The translations under genes were made by a program, and so were the position numbers. 64,000 nucleotides of DNA from Clostridiales bacterium (GTDB lineage: Bacteria; Bacillota; Clostridia; Christensenellales; Borkfalkiaceae): NCBI GenBank assembly GCA_022508245.1, contig JAFLVO010000004.1, positions 41,800 through 105,799 on the forward strand. The letters run 5' to 3'. This document shows positions 1 through 7,358 of the stretch, piece after piece (position 1 is the stretch's first letter; every line of letters begins with the position of its first letter). The notes beneath the pieces were generated by a model, which saw nothing but the letters and a program-made list of their open reading frames with translations, was not told where the DNA came from and did no database searches.

Positions 1-55
1 ATTTTATTTAAATACGTAATTTGCACGACTGAAAATAATATGCTATTATTATAAT

Positions 56-1627
56 ATGGCAGGCAAAAATTGGGAATTTTACCGCAACATCGCAAAGCGT
101 GCGCGGGAAAAGACAAAGACAATACATAAATCCTGGGTAGGTTTCGGAACGGGTCTCAAAGCCGTTCTGACAGACCTTGCCATTGTCTTTCAGCTTGCCT
201 TGCTCGCCTTTATTTACGCAACCTTTGCCTACCGTTTCCCCATATTTTTCTATGTTTCGATAGCTCTTACCGCACTTTGCGCACTTCACGTGTTTATAAG
301 CGAGCGCGACGGTCAAATTGTTGCAAGCTGGCTATTGCTGTTCATAATTTCGTTCGGGTGCGGATATATCGTCTACGTGCTCGCCGACAAGAGAGTTTGC
401 TACGGCTACAATAGGCGCAGATATTTAAAAATTTACGAACGCTCAAAGACATTTGTTCCGCAATTTTCAACCGAAGGCGCTTCTGCGACGGTTGCCAACG
501 ATTGCGAATACATAAACAATGTCGGCGGATATGTTCCCTACCGCAACACCCGCATCAATTACTTTTCAAGTGCCCGCGACATGCTAAACAACATAATCGA
601 AATGATTGAAAATGCGAAAGACTTCGTATTTTTGGAGTTTTTCATAATTGCAGACGGAATTCTCTTTGACCGGCTCGTGAACGCCTGCAAAAGAAAGACC
701 GCCGAGGGCGTGAAAATTTACATACTCTGCGATGATGTCGGCTGTGCGGGGGTACTTTCAAACGATGCGATAAAACGCCTTAAAGACGCGGGAGTGAATT
801 TTAAAATTTTTGAAAAGCTGTTCACGCTTTTCAGCTTTGGGCTCAATTTCCGCGACCACAGAAAGATTGTCGTAATAGACGGCAAAATAGGCTATACCGG
901 CGGGTTCAACTTTATCGACGACTGCGCAAATATGCGCAAAATGCAGGGAATTTGGAAGGATTCGGGCGTCCGTCTTGAGGGCGAAGGCGTAGACGGGCTT
1001 TCCCTTGCGTTTATACGTCAGTGGGAATTTGCCACAAAGGAGCAAATCGACTACGCCGAGTTCACGGGAAAATACGACAGGTTTGAAAGCAATTCTATAG
1101 TTCTCCCCTATGCTGGCGGACCCGAGATTTGCGGAGATTTGTGCCGAGGCGTTTACGCAAATATTATTGCGGGCGCAAGGGAAAAACTGTATATAATGAC
1201 CCCTTATCTCGTACCCGACGGCGAAATTCTTTCGCAAATCAAGCAAAAGGCACAGTCGGGCGTGGACGTGCGCATAGTCCTCCCCGGCGTTCCCGACTAT
1301 AACTATATCTACCGCGTGACCCGCTCTAACGCCGAAAGACTTTTAAAATACGGCGTCAAGATTTATTATGCGAAGTCCGAGTTCGTGCACGGCAAGGTTA
1401 TGCTTACCGAAAACTGCCTTACGGTCGGCTCTGTTAATATGGACATGCGCGCATTTTATCAGGAGTTCGACAACGGCGTCTATACCGACGATATTATTGC
1501 CCGCAAGCAAGCGCTTGCCGATTTTAATACCGTATTTGAAAGAAATACCCCCTCTGACACTATAACCCGCAACCCCTTCACTCTTCTTGTTGCGTGCCTT
1601 TTACGCATAGTGTCGCCATTGATGTAA
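56..1627 (+). CDS. cls: Cardiolipin synthase (phospholipase D family)
   Basis: Makes cardiolipin at the membrane by phosphatidyl transfer between two phosphatidylglycerols. Two to three hydrophobic segments occupy roughly residues 35-110, followed by two PLD catalytic motifs: the first around HRKIVVIDGK near residue 270 (followed by GFNF), the second around HGKVMLTENC near residue 445 (followed by GSVNMD). The length (523 aa) fits bacterial Cls with an N-terminal membrane domain. The ATG at 56 is the only good in-frame Met before the membrane segments. It has no clear Shine-Dalgarno, and a TATAAT abuts it at 50-55, so the exact start is less certain than the identity. The gene stands alone, with a tRNA promoter just downstream. 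Confidence 0.92.
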   Translation: MAGKNWEFYRNIAKRAREKTKTIHKSWVGFGTGLKAVLTDLAIVFQLALLAFIYATFAYRFPIFFYVSIALTALCALHVFISERDGQIVASWLLLFIISFGCGYIVYVLADKRVCYGYNRRRYLKIYERSKTFVPQFSTEGASATVANDCEYINNVGGYVPYRNTRINYFSSARDMLNNIIEMIENAKDFVFLEFFIIADGILFDRLVNACKRKTAEGVKIYILCDDVGCAGVLSNDAIKRLKDAGVNFKIFEKLFTLFSFGLNFRDHRKIVVIDGKIGYTGGFNFIDDCANMRKMQGIWKDSGVRLEGEGVDGLSLAFIRQWEFATKEQIDYAEFTGKYDRFESNSIVLPYAGGPEICGDLCRGVYANIIAGAREKLYIMTPYLVPDGEILSQIKQKAQSGVDVRIVLPGVPDYNYIYRVTRSNAERLLKYGVKIYYAKSEFVHGKVMLTENCLTVGSVNMDMRAFYQEFDNGVYTDDIIARKQALADFNTVFERNTPSDTITRNPFTLLVACLLRIVSPLM

Positions 1628-1679
1628 ATTGAATGCTCAAAAATTATTGAAATTTAATGCACTCTTATAAAAAAATAAG

Positions 1680-1708
1680 TTGACATCAAATAATAGTTTT
1701 GTTATAAT
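1680..1708 (+). promoter_or_regulatory. Promoter of the tRNA cluster
   Basis: TTGACA at 1680-1685 and TATAAT at 1703-1708 with a 17-bp spacer, a consensus sigma-A-type promoter about 30 nt before the first tRNA. Confidence 0.85.
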
Positions 1709-1738
1709 TTTTTAGCATTGAGTTGAGGCGGCTTAAAT

Positions 1739-1812
1739 GCGGGTGTAGTTCAATGGTAGAACACTAGCCTTCCAAGCTGGTTGCGTGGGTCCGATTCCCA
1801 TCACCCGCTCCA
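1739..1812 (+). tRNA. tRNA-Gly (TCC)
   Basis: 74-nt cloverleaf with encoded CCA. The acceptor GCGGGTG pairs with CACCCGC, the anticodon loop is CTTCCAA with anticodon TCC, and the T-loop is normal. First gene of a six-tRNA cluster. Confidence 0.95.
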
Positions 1813-1843
1813 ATAGTTGCGCGCACCCGACGCAATGCTTTAT

Positions 1844-1920
1844 GCGCCTGTAGCTCAGCAGGATAGAGCAACGGCCTTCTAAGCCGTGTGTCGGGGGTTC
1901 GAGTCTCTCCAGGCGCGCCA
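1844..1920 (+). tRNA. tRNA-Arg (TCT)
   Basis: 77-nt cloverleaf with encoded CCA. The acceptor GCGCCTG pairs with CAGGCGC, and the anticodon stem ACGGC/GCCGT encloses loop CTTCTAA (anticodon TCT at 1878-1880). Confidence 0.95.
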
Positions 1921-1927
1921 ACGTGAT

Positions 1928-2004
1928 GGCGGGCGTAGCTCAATCGGTAGAGCGCCAGATTGTGGCTCTGGAGGTAGCAAGTTCGAAACTTGTCGCCCGC
2001 CCCA
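1928..2004 (+). tRNA. tRNA-His (GTG)
   Basis: Acceptor GCGGGCG pairs with CGCCCGC. The extra G at 1928 matches the G-1 that defines tRNA-His and faces C73 at 2001. The anticodon loop is TTGTGGC, and CCA is encoded. Confidence 0.95.
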
Positions 2005-2012
2005 CACCTTAT

Positions 2013-2087
2013 TGGGGTGTCGCCAAGCGGTAAGGCACGGGATTTTGATTCCCGCACTCGTTGGTTCGAATCCAGCCACCCCAGCCA
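2013..2087 (+). tRNA. tRNA-Gln (TTG)
   Basis: 75-nt cloverleaf with encoded CCA. The acceptor starts TGGGGTG, and the anticodon stem CGGGA/TCCCG encloses loop TTTTGAT (anticodon TTG). Confidence 0.95.
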
Positions 2088-2158
2088 ATACCATTTCCAT
2101 TGGACAAGGCCGCCACCGCTTTTTTGCAGGTTCGGCACCGCCACCCGGCCATAATTTC

Positions 2159-2234
2159 GGCCCATTAGCTCAGACGGTAGAGCACTTGACTTTTAATCAA
2201 GGTGTCCCGGGTTCGAATCCCGGATGGACCACCA
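2159..2234 (+). tRNA. tRNA-Lys (TTT)
   Basis: 76-nt cloverleaf with encoded CCA. The anticodon stem CTTGA/TCAAG encloses loop CTTTTAA (anticodon TTT). The acceptor GGCCCAT faces ATGGACC, which leaves a C3:A70 mismatch while the other six pairs are intact. Everything else looks like a functional tRNA. Confidence 0.92.
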
Positions 2235-2295
2235 AAATCAAGCGGCACTCCCGCTTATACCGCAAAATCAATATCAATATTGAACGGCGGTTTAT

Positions 2296-2371
2296 GCACC
2301 TTTAGCTCAGTTGGTAGAGCAACTGACTCTTAATCAGTGGGCCCAGGGTTCGAGTCCCTGAAGGTGCACCA
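2296..2371 (+). tRNA. tRNA-Lys (CTT)
   Basis: 76-nt cloverleaf with encoded CCA. The acceptor GCACCTT pairs with AAGGTGC, and the anticodon stem ACTGA/TCAGT encloses loop CTCTTAA (anticodon CTT). Last tRNA of the cluster. Its 3' end is repeated 146 bp downstream. Confidence 0.95.
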
Positions 2372-2518
2372 CGGAAAGCCTAACCCATTCTTGGGTTAGG
2401 CTTTTTCGTGGTCTTCATAGGGCTTGAACCCTACGGTTCGCGCGAGGAGCGTTAGCGACGAAGCTCTGCCGAAGGCTTCCGCTTGCGGAAAACGGCAGAT
2501 TCCCTGAAGGTGCACCAC
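2355..2518 (+). repeat. 18-nt direct repeat of the tRNA-Lys(CTT) 3' end
   Basis: The string tccctgaaggtgcaccac occurs inside tRNA-Lys at 2355-2372 and again, perfectly, at 2501-2518. The second copy follows a long hairpin (CTGCCG arm near 2465, CGGCAG arm near 2493, inner arms TTCCGC and GCGGAA). Duplicated tRNA 3' ends are what integrative elements leave at attachment sites. No integrase is present, so the element would be lost or decayed. That history is inference. Confidence 0.7.
2375..2406 (+). terminator. Terminator of the tRNA cluster
   Basis: AAGCCTAACCCA pairs with TGGGTTAGGCTT across a short loop and is followed by a T run, directly after the last tRNA. Confidence 0.85.
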
Positions 2519-2550
2519 TCTCGAACCCCTCGTCCGCGCGAGCGTAACGT

Positions 2551-2580
2551 CGTACAGAAGGCGATAGCCTTACGCTTTGC
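2551..2580 (+). repeat. Dispersed 30-nt tRNA-associated repeat, copy 1
   Basis: Begins cgtacagaaggcgatag. It matches 18747-18776 with three mismatches in 30 positions. Both copies lie 3' of a tRNA terminator and beside a duplicated tRNA 3' end. Confidence 0.65.
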
Positions 2581-2591
2581 GCACCTTATTG

Positions 2592-2627
2592 AAAAAAAAA
2601 GCAGGAAGTTTAACACTTCCTGCTTTT
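2592..2627. terminator. Bidirectional terminator
   Basis: GCAGGAAGT at 2601-2609 pairs with ACTTCCTGC at 2615-2623. An A run precedes it and a T run follows, so it can stop transcripts from either side, including the minus-strand regulator pair. Confidence 0.8.
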
Positions 2628-2630
2628 ATT

Positions 2631-2843
2631 TTAATAATCTTTTCTGCCTATCAGTATATCAATATCTACATTAAAGTAATCGGCTAAAATAACGAGATTG
2701 TCCAAAGTAATTTGCCTTTGACACAATAAATATCTTGATAAAGTCGGTTGTGGAATTTTAACTTTTTCCGAAAGCTCGGTTACCGACATTTCGCCCATCA
2801 AGTCTTTAAGATTTTCAGACAGGCGTTGCATATACTTACTCAT
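2631..2843 (-). CDS. XRE/Cro-type HTH regulator (70 aa)
   Basis: A compact DNA-binding protein consisting only of a helix-turn-helix of the XRE/Cro family. The core runs from about residue 20 to 60 with recognition-helix residues PQPTLSRYL and the following helix TLDNLVILADYF. It lies 3 nt downstream of a second HTH gene, so the two are probably co-transcribed. Met5 is an alternative start, since neither start has a strong ribosome site. Such small paired regulators are common in mobile or accessory patches, and this one sits beside the duplicated tRNA-Lys end. Its target is not known; the palindrome at 3147-3170 is a candidate. Confidence 0.8.
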   Translation of the reverse strand: MSKYMQRLSENLKDLMGEMSVTELSEKVKIPQPTLSRYLLCQRQITLDNLVILADYFNVDIDILIGRKDY

Positions 2844-2846
2844 AAC

Positions 2847-3089
2847 TTAAATATTCAAATTCTCTTCAAGAAAAAGAGGACTATCCAAAAACTTACTGAC
2901 CGTCATACCAAAACCGCTTGCTATTAAAATAGTGGTAGATAACAAATTATCTGTAACCGTTTCGTGCATTATATTTTTTAAAGTTGAGTGTGAAACTCCG
3001 CTTTCCATAGCAAGTTTATATCTTGTTATACCTTTCTCTTGCAATAGCTCTTCAATTCTTAACGCCAACGCATGGTTTACATTATTCAT
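2847..3089 (-). CDS. XRE-type HTH regulator (80 aa)
   Basis: Second small HTH protein of the pair. The N-terminal helix LRIEELLQEKGITRYKLA leads into the recognition helix SHSTLKNIM at about residues 33-41. The start is supported by GGAAGG eight bases upstream. The gene is divergent from the SLOG gene at 3190, and the shared intergenic region carries a near-perfect palindrome, so this protein or its partner is a reasonable candidate repressor. No effector domain is visible, and its length is typical of phage or toxin-antitoxin type regulators. Confidence 0.8.
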   Translation of the reverse strand: MNNVNHALALRIEELLQEKGITRYKLAMESGVSHSTLKNIMHETVTDNLLSTTILIASGFGMTVSKFLDSPLFLEENLNI

Positions 3090-3146
3090 AAGTTGCCTTC
3101 CAATATTGTTATGGGCAACTATAATTTTATTACTGATTTTTATTTA

Positions 3147-3182
3147 TATATGGTTGCACGCAACCATATAAAATGCTATAAT
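3147..3182 (+). promoter_or_regulatory. Promoter with overlapping operator palindrome
   Basis: TTGCAC at 3154-3159 and TATAAT at 3177-3182 are 17 bp apart. A palindrome with arms ATATGGTTGC and GCAACCATAT (3148-3169, extended one pair by T3147/A3170) covers the whole -35 box, a classic repressor layout. The -10 box ends only 7 nt before the ATG at 3190, so the transcript would be leaderless or nearly so. Confidence 0.7.
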
Positions 3183-3189
3183 ACACTAT

Positions 3190-3690
3190 ATGTATACTTG
3201 TTGTTGTACGGGGCATCGCCCGAAAGGTTTTCCGTTTCAGTACGGAATTGATACTAAAAAGCATAACGCCTATTTGCAGGCGCTTAAAGAAAAAACAGAG
3301 CTTGCAATTACCGAATACGGTATAACACGCTTTATTTCGGGTATGGCGATAGGTGTTGATTTGGATTTCGCCGAAACCGTATTGAAACTAAAAAATAAAT
3401 ACCCCATCACGTTTGAGTGCGCTATTCCCTGCCCAAATCAGACTTTGAAGTGGAAAGATGCCGACAAAATACGCTACGAATATATTTTAAATAATGCGGA
3501 TATAATAAATATTATATCAAAGCAGTACACTTCCGAATGCATGTTGAAACGCAACCGCTATATGGTAGATAAAAGCGAGCTTGTAATTGCCGTATTTAAC
3601 GGCATAGAAAAAGGCGGGACGTGGTCCACAATAAACTATGCAATAAAAACTAATACCGTTATCGAGTTGATTGACTTGTGTAAGCTTTAA
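3190..3690 (+). CDS. SLOG-family protein (DUF1273/YpsA-like)
   Basis: 166-aa Rossmann-type protein. The N-terminal CTGHRPKGF motif, the central SGMAIGVDLDFAE segment (residues 50-62) and the later GGTWSTINYA segment match the DUF1273/YpsA branch of the SLOG superfamily, whose members are thought to bind nucleotides or nucleotide-derived ligands. No catalytic role is established for this branch. The gene is divergent from two HTH regulators and its promoter overlaps a palindrome, so it is probably repressed by one of them. There is no Shine-Dalgarno and the -10 box is very close to the ATG, which suggests leaderless expression. Confidence 0.8.
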   Translation: MYTCCCTGHRPKGFPFQYGIDTKKHNAYLQALKEKTELAITEYGITRFISGMAIGVDLDFAETVLKLKNKYPITFECAIPCPNQTLKWKDADKIRYEYILNNADIINIISKQYTSECMLKRNRYMVDKSELVIAVFNGIEKGGTWSTINYAIKTNTVIELIDLCKL

Positions 3691-3720
3691 TAAAATTTCA
3701 ACTGACGAGGAGCACTCATT

Positions 3721-3943
3721 TTTGAAACAAAAAATCAAAGACTTTTTTCTAACACTTCGATATTACATTTCTTTCCCCTACTATTGGCTATCAACGAGGA
3801 AAATCGATAGATTGCTCACCCGGGCAGCCACAGAAGATAGAGCAGCCCTGCTAACGGAAAAGGACGTAGAGTTTTTAAGAAGTATCGGAGTCGAAACAAA
3901 CTTAAATACCTTGCAGAACAAGCGTAAAACAGTCAAGCAGTAA
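3721..3943 (+). CDS. Small hypothetical protein (74 aa)
   Basis: Unrecognised. The TTG at 3721 is preferred because GAGGAG lies nine bases upstream; an ATG at 3671 would overlap the SLOG gene by 20 nt and has no ribosome site. The predicted product is basic, with an aromatic stretch (LRYYISFPYYWL) followed by a charged helical region. It sits 30 nt after the SLOG gene and before a strong hairpin that ends at 3974, so it is probably the last gene of that short operon. It could also be non-coding. Confidence 0.4.
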
Positions 3944-3974
3944 ATATCCACCCGCTAAGTGGGTGGATATTTAC
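3941..3974 (+). terminator. Terminator after the SLOG operon
   Basis: A 13-bp perfect stem, TAAATATCCACCC with GGGTGGATATTTA, starts at the stop codon of the preceding ORF. The remaining intergenic DNA to 4218 is AT-rich and holds no gene that can be recognised. Confidence 0.7.
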
Positions 3975-4217
3975 TATATTACAATTTTGAGTTCTTCAGG
4001 GATTTTAAGATCTACGCTAAAAAACTGCTATTTTAATTATGACGAAATAAAACGACAAAATGTTACAAAATTTTTTTAAAAATATTATCTCAGCGGATCA
4101 GACCTGTCGAGGGGATTGAATTATGAGAAAAGTGTACAATAATGTTTGTACAAATTTACAGTTTTTGTTAATTTTAACAATATTTTTCGACATTTGCATA
4201 AAAAAATATTTAATTTG

Positions 4218-4246
4218 TTGACATTTTTTATTATTAGTAATACAAT
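4218..4246 (+). promoter_or_regulatory. Promoter of the lipoprotein gene
   Basis: TTGACA at 4218-4223 and TACAAT at 4241-4246 with a 17-bp spacer. A GGAGA ribosome site lies seven bases before the ATG at 4289. Confidence 0.8.
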
Positions 4247-4288
4247 TTGTTTAGTAAAATTGGGTATTGACCCCAAAAAGGAGAAAAG

Positions 4289-5482
4289 ATGAAAAAGTTT
4301 ATTGCAATTGTAGCAAGCGCCGTTTTAGCTATGAGTGCTTTTTCGCTTGTAGCTTGCGACACCACCCCCAACGACGAAGACAATGTTAAGTTGCCCTCTG
4401 CACCTGCCGGAAGTTATGAAGAGGTTGACACCTCCGACCCCGCTAAAAAGGAAGAATTTGTTGAAGAAGTTAAGCAAAAGTTTGACATAACCAAGATATT
4501 CGGCGATATGACTTCCGAAAACTGGTCGTTCGGTCTGGCAGCAGACATCACAGCAAAGGCTGAGGCTTCGATTACCGGACACAACGTTCAGACGGGTCCC
4601 GACACGACTACCGACATTACCATGTCCGGCAACGTGGCCTTAAATTCCTCGTCAAAAATAAAGATTTCGGCTGCAACCGACGCCGAGGCTCTTCTTCCCT
4701 TCGATATTCTTGCGTCCGTTGACGCTAACGTTAAGGGCAACGTAAATCTTCCCGATATGATTTACCAGAGCATGGGCGAACAGGCAAGCACTATAAAGAG
4801 CCTTATTACCGACTTTGACTACACTGCTAAAGCTTATCTTGACAACGAATACCTCTATGCAAGCATTCCCACCAAGATTGTAAGTGTTATCCCCGAGGAA
4901 GCAGGTATCCCCGCAAGCGGTAAGATTAAGGTACCCCTTGAGATGATCTCCGGCGGTATGGGCAGTGATGTTCCCGATATCTCGTTTGGCGAAACGGGCA
5001 TCAAGCTGACTGACGATGCTGTTGAAGAAGTTCCCGGCATGGATGTATCCTCGTATGTATCGACTATTCTCGCTATGCTTGAGCAGTACAACGTTTCCGT
5101 ATCCGTTTCCACCGACAACGGCTACACCGTTAAGCTCAACGCAGGTATTGAGTCCGTATACGCAATCATTGCAGACCTTGTACCTATGGAAGACGCAACC
5201 GCAGAAACCATTGCCGCACTCGTTGCAGAATACGGCAAAGTAAGCACCTGCGAAATCGAAGCTTATATTTCGGTTGATGCTGAAGGTATGTTCAGCGGAC
5301 TCGGCATAAGTCTTAACGTTGCAGCTACCGCAAACGTAAAAGCAGGCGAGCTCGGCGAGTTCTCTCCTGCAATGTCCGGTTCTGCAAAGTTAAAGTACGG
5401 CGTAAGCGTTTCCAAATACGACGGAACTGTTACTCTTCCCTCCGACTTGAGCTCTTACGTTGACGTAACCGCTGCTGAATAA
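4289..5482 (+). CDS. Secreted lipoprotein of unknown function (397 aa)
   Basis: A lipoprotein signal peptide is clear: MKK start, hydrophobic stretch, then lipobox LVAC with Cys at about residue 23. The mature protein begins with an acidic linker (PNDEDN) and continues as a beta-rich domain without Cys or obvious active-site motif. The alternating Ser/Thr/Ile strands resemble large beta-sheet lipoproteins that sit on the outer face of the membrane. No family can be named. It is a single-gene unit with its own strong promoter and terminator, so it is probably well expressed. A substrate-binding or envelope role is possible, but nothing in the sequence shows it. Confidence 0.8.
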   Translation: MKKFIAIVASAVLAMSAFSLVACDTTPNDEDNVKLPSAPAGSYEEVDTSDPAKKEEFVEEVKQKFDITKIFGDMTSENWSFGLAADITAKAEASITGHNVQTGPDTTTDITMSGNVALNSSSKIKISAATDAEALLPFDILASVDANVKGNVNLPDMIYQSMGEQASTIKSLITDFDYTAKAYLDNEYLYASIPTKIVSVIPEEAGIPASGKIKVPLEMISGGMGSDVPDISFGETGIKLTDDAVEEVPGMDVSSYVSTILAMLEQYNVSVSVSTDNGYTVKLNAGIESVYAIIADLVPMEDATAETIAALVAEYGKVSTCEIEAYISVDAEGMFSGLGISLNVAATANVKAGELGEFSPAMSGSAKLKYGVSVSKYDGTVTLPSDLSSYVDVTAAE

Positions 5483-5501
5483 TAAAACCCCAAAAAACAT
5501 T

Positions 5502-5536
5502 AAGCGGATAGCGCAATGCGCTATCCGCTTTTTTTT
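5502..5536 (+). terminator. Terminator of the lipoprotein gene
   Basis: TAAGCGGATAGCG pairs with CGCTATCCGCTT and is followed by eight T. Confidence 0.9.
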
Positions 5537-5587
5537 GCTATTGTGTGACTATAATTAACAAAAACAGAAAAAATTTTACAAAAGGTA

Positions 5588-5628
5588 TTGCATGTTGAGT
5601 TTTTTTGATGTATAATAATATACTCAAC
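5588..5628 (+). promoter_or_regulatory. Promoter flanked by an inverted repeat
   Basis: TTGCAT at 5588-5593 and TATAAT at 5611-5616 with a 17-bp spacer. GTTGAGT (5594-5600) and ACTCAAC (5622-5628) are inverted copies on either side of the -10 box, so a regulator could bind across it. Confidence 0.6.
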
Positions 5629-5650
5629 TAAAAATTAAGCGAGTTAAACT

Positions 5651-7309
5651 ATGATAAAAGTAAAATTTAACGACAATGAATTATCCGTAAAAGACGGAAC
5701 GCGGGTTCTGGAGCTTGTGGACGAAAAAGACAGAAAAGACCTTGTGGTGTGCAAAGTGGGCGCACAGGTCAAGGAGCTTAACTACGCCCTCTCCGAAAAG
5801 AACGACGGTATGACGATAGAGCTTTTAAATTTAAACCATGCCGAAGCGGGCAAGGCATACGAGGCAAGCCTCCGCTATATAGTGGCGATGGCATTTTACA
5901 GGGTTTATCCCAAAGTAAAAATCAGATTTTCATACAATATTTCGCGCTCTATATCCTGTCAGGCTCTGACAAAAAACTTTAATATGTCGCGGGCGGTTGA
6001 AGCTGTTTTCAAAGAAGTGCAGCGCATAATCGACGAGGATTTGCCTATTCAGCGAGTTACGGTAACAATTGAAGAGGCGACAGAAATTTACAAGAAATTC
6101 CACCTTGACGACAAGATTGAAATTCTGAAATACCGTCCCGAAAAAACCGTTCATTTATACAAGTGCGGGGAATATTACAACTATCTGCACAACTATATGG
6201 TACCTTCGACGGGCTGTATTCACAACTACACTATTACACCTTACAGCCCCGGATTTATAATTCAGTACCCCCGCCACGAGCTTGACGCGACTATTCCCGA
6301 ATTCGAGGAAGAGGCAAATTACGGCAAGACTCTGCAAAAGGCGTATAATTGGGCTGAAAAGGCGAAAATTCAGACGGTAAACGATATTAACCGCAAGATT
6401 GACCGCGGCGAAATTCTTGAATTTGTTCAGATGTGCGAGGCGCGCCACAACAAACAGCTTGCCGAGCTCGGCGATTTGATTGAAAACGATATCGAGGACA
6501 TCAGGTTGGTTGCGATTGCGGGTCCGAGCTCGAGCGGAAAGACCACTTTCTGCAACAGGTTGAGAATAGAGCTGCTATCGCGCGGAATAAACCCCGTCAC
6601 CATTTCAATGGATGACTACTATTTTGAAAAGGATAAAATTTGCGCAATTCAGGGCAAGCCCCTCGAAGAGCTCGACCTTGAGCATGTAAACTGCCTTGAC
6701 ATAGAGCTTTTCAATAAAGACCTGTTCGATTTAATCAACGGCGAAGAGGTCACTCTCCCCCGCTTTAATTTCAAGACGGGCAAGCGCGAGGCAGGCAAGA
6801 CGATAAGACTTGAACCCAACGTCCCCATAATTATCGAGGGCATACACGCTTTAAACGAAAGACTGACAAAATCAATTCCCAAACACCAAAAATTCAAAAT
6901 TTATATTGCGCCGCAGGCACAGCTGAATATCGACAACCACTCCCCTCTGTCCATCACGAGCGTTAGACTTATAAGGCGGATTGTACGCGATATGAAGTTC
7001 AGAAACTGTCCCGCCGCAACCACAATCGATATGTGGCAGTCGGTGCGGAACGGCGAATTCCGCTGGATATATCCCAATCAGGAAAACGCCGACTACGTGT
7101 TCAATTCCAGCCTGGGATACGAGCTGTGCGTTTTGAAAAAACACGCAATGGAAGCTCTTCAAAAGATAACCGCAAACGATGTGCAGTATCTCGTTGCAAA
7201 CCGCCTTATTAAGAATTTAAAATACTTCCGCCAAATAGACGATGAAAATATAATCCCCTGTAACTCCCTTTTAAGAGAATTTATCGGCGGCAGCTGTTTC
7301 CACGTTTAA
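5651..7309 (+). CDS. TGS-domain nucleoside kinase (uridine kinase-like fusion)
   Basis: The 552-aa protein has an N-terminal TGS-like ubiquitin-fold (residues 1-65), a middle region related to the editing-type domain of threonyl-tRNA synthetase (about 70-250), and a C-terminal P-loop kinase of the uridine kinase/phosphoribulokinase family. The Walker A is AGPSSSGKTT near residue 295, followed by the family motif SMDDYYF. This domain order is a known architecture of predicted nucleoside kinases in Clostridia. It probably phosphorylates a nucleoside in the cytoplasm, but the substrate cannot be read from the sequence. Monocistronic, with its own promoter and terminator. Confidence 0.85.
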   Translation: MIKVKFNDNELSVKDGTRVLELVDEKDRKDLVVCKVGAQVKELNYALSEKNDGMTIELLNLNHAEAGKAYEASLRYIVAMAFYRVYPKVKIRFSYNISRSISCQALTKNFNMSRAVEAVFKEVQRIIDEDLPIQRVTVTIEEATEIYKKFHLDDKIEILKYRPEKTVHLYKCGEYYNYLHNYMVPSTGCIHNYTITPYSPGFIIQYPRHELDATIPEFEEEANYGKTLQKAYNWAEKAKIQTVNDINRKIDRGEILEFVQMCEARHNKQLAELGDLIENDIEDIRLVAIAGPSSSGKTTFCNRLRIELLSRGINPVTISMDDYYFEKDKICAIQGKPLEELDLEHVNCLDIELFNKDLFDLINGEEVTLPRFNFKTGKREAGKTIRLEPNVPIIIEGIHALNERLTKSIPKHQKFKIYIAPQAQLNIDNHSPLSITSVRLIRRIVRDMKFRNCPAATTIDMWQSVRNGEFRWIYPNQENADYVFNSSLGYELCVLKKHAMEALQKITANDVQYLVANRLIKNLKYFRQIDDENIIPCNSLLREFIGGSCFHV

Positions 7310-7314
7310 AATAC

Positions 7315-7347
7315 AAGCGCCCGCTCTTTACGAGCGGGCGCTTTTTT
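7315..7347. terminator. Bidirectional terminator between convergent genes
   Basis: AAGCGCCCGCTC pairs with GAGCGGGCGCTT, followed by a T run. It serves the kinase gene on plus and probably the YjbR gene on minus. Confidence 0.85.
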
Positions 7348-7358
7348 ATAGCGCAATT

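Noticed and set aside
758..1246. Minus-strand frame of 162 codons inside the cardiolipin synthase gene
   Set aside because: Shadow of a gene with full catalytic motifs; no ribosome site or recognisable domain.
1764..2165. Open frames on the minus strand across the tRNA cluster
   Set aside because: They read through intact tRNA genes; their products are only complements of cloverleaf sequence.
3190..3974. A full SLOG-based defence system in the tRNA-Lys patch
   Set aside because: The SLOG protein is of the DUF1273/YpsA type and no effector or nucleotide cyclase sits next to it; the small ORF after it is not a recognisable effector.
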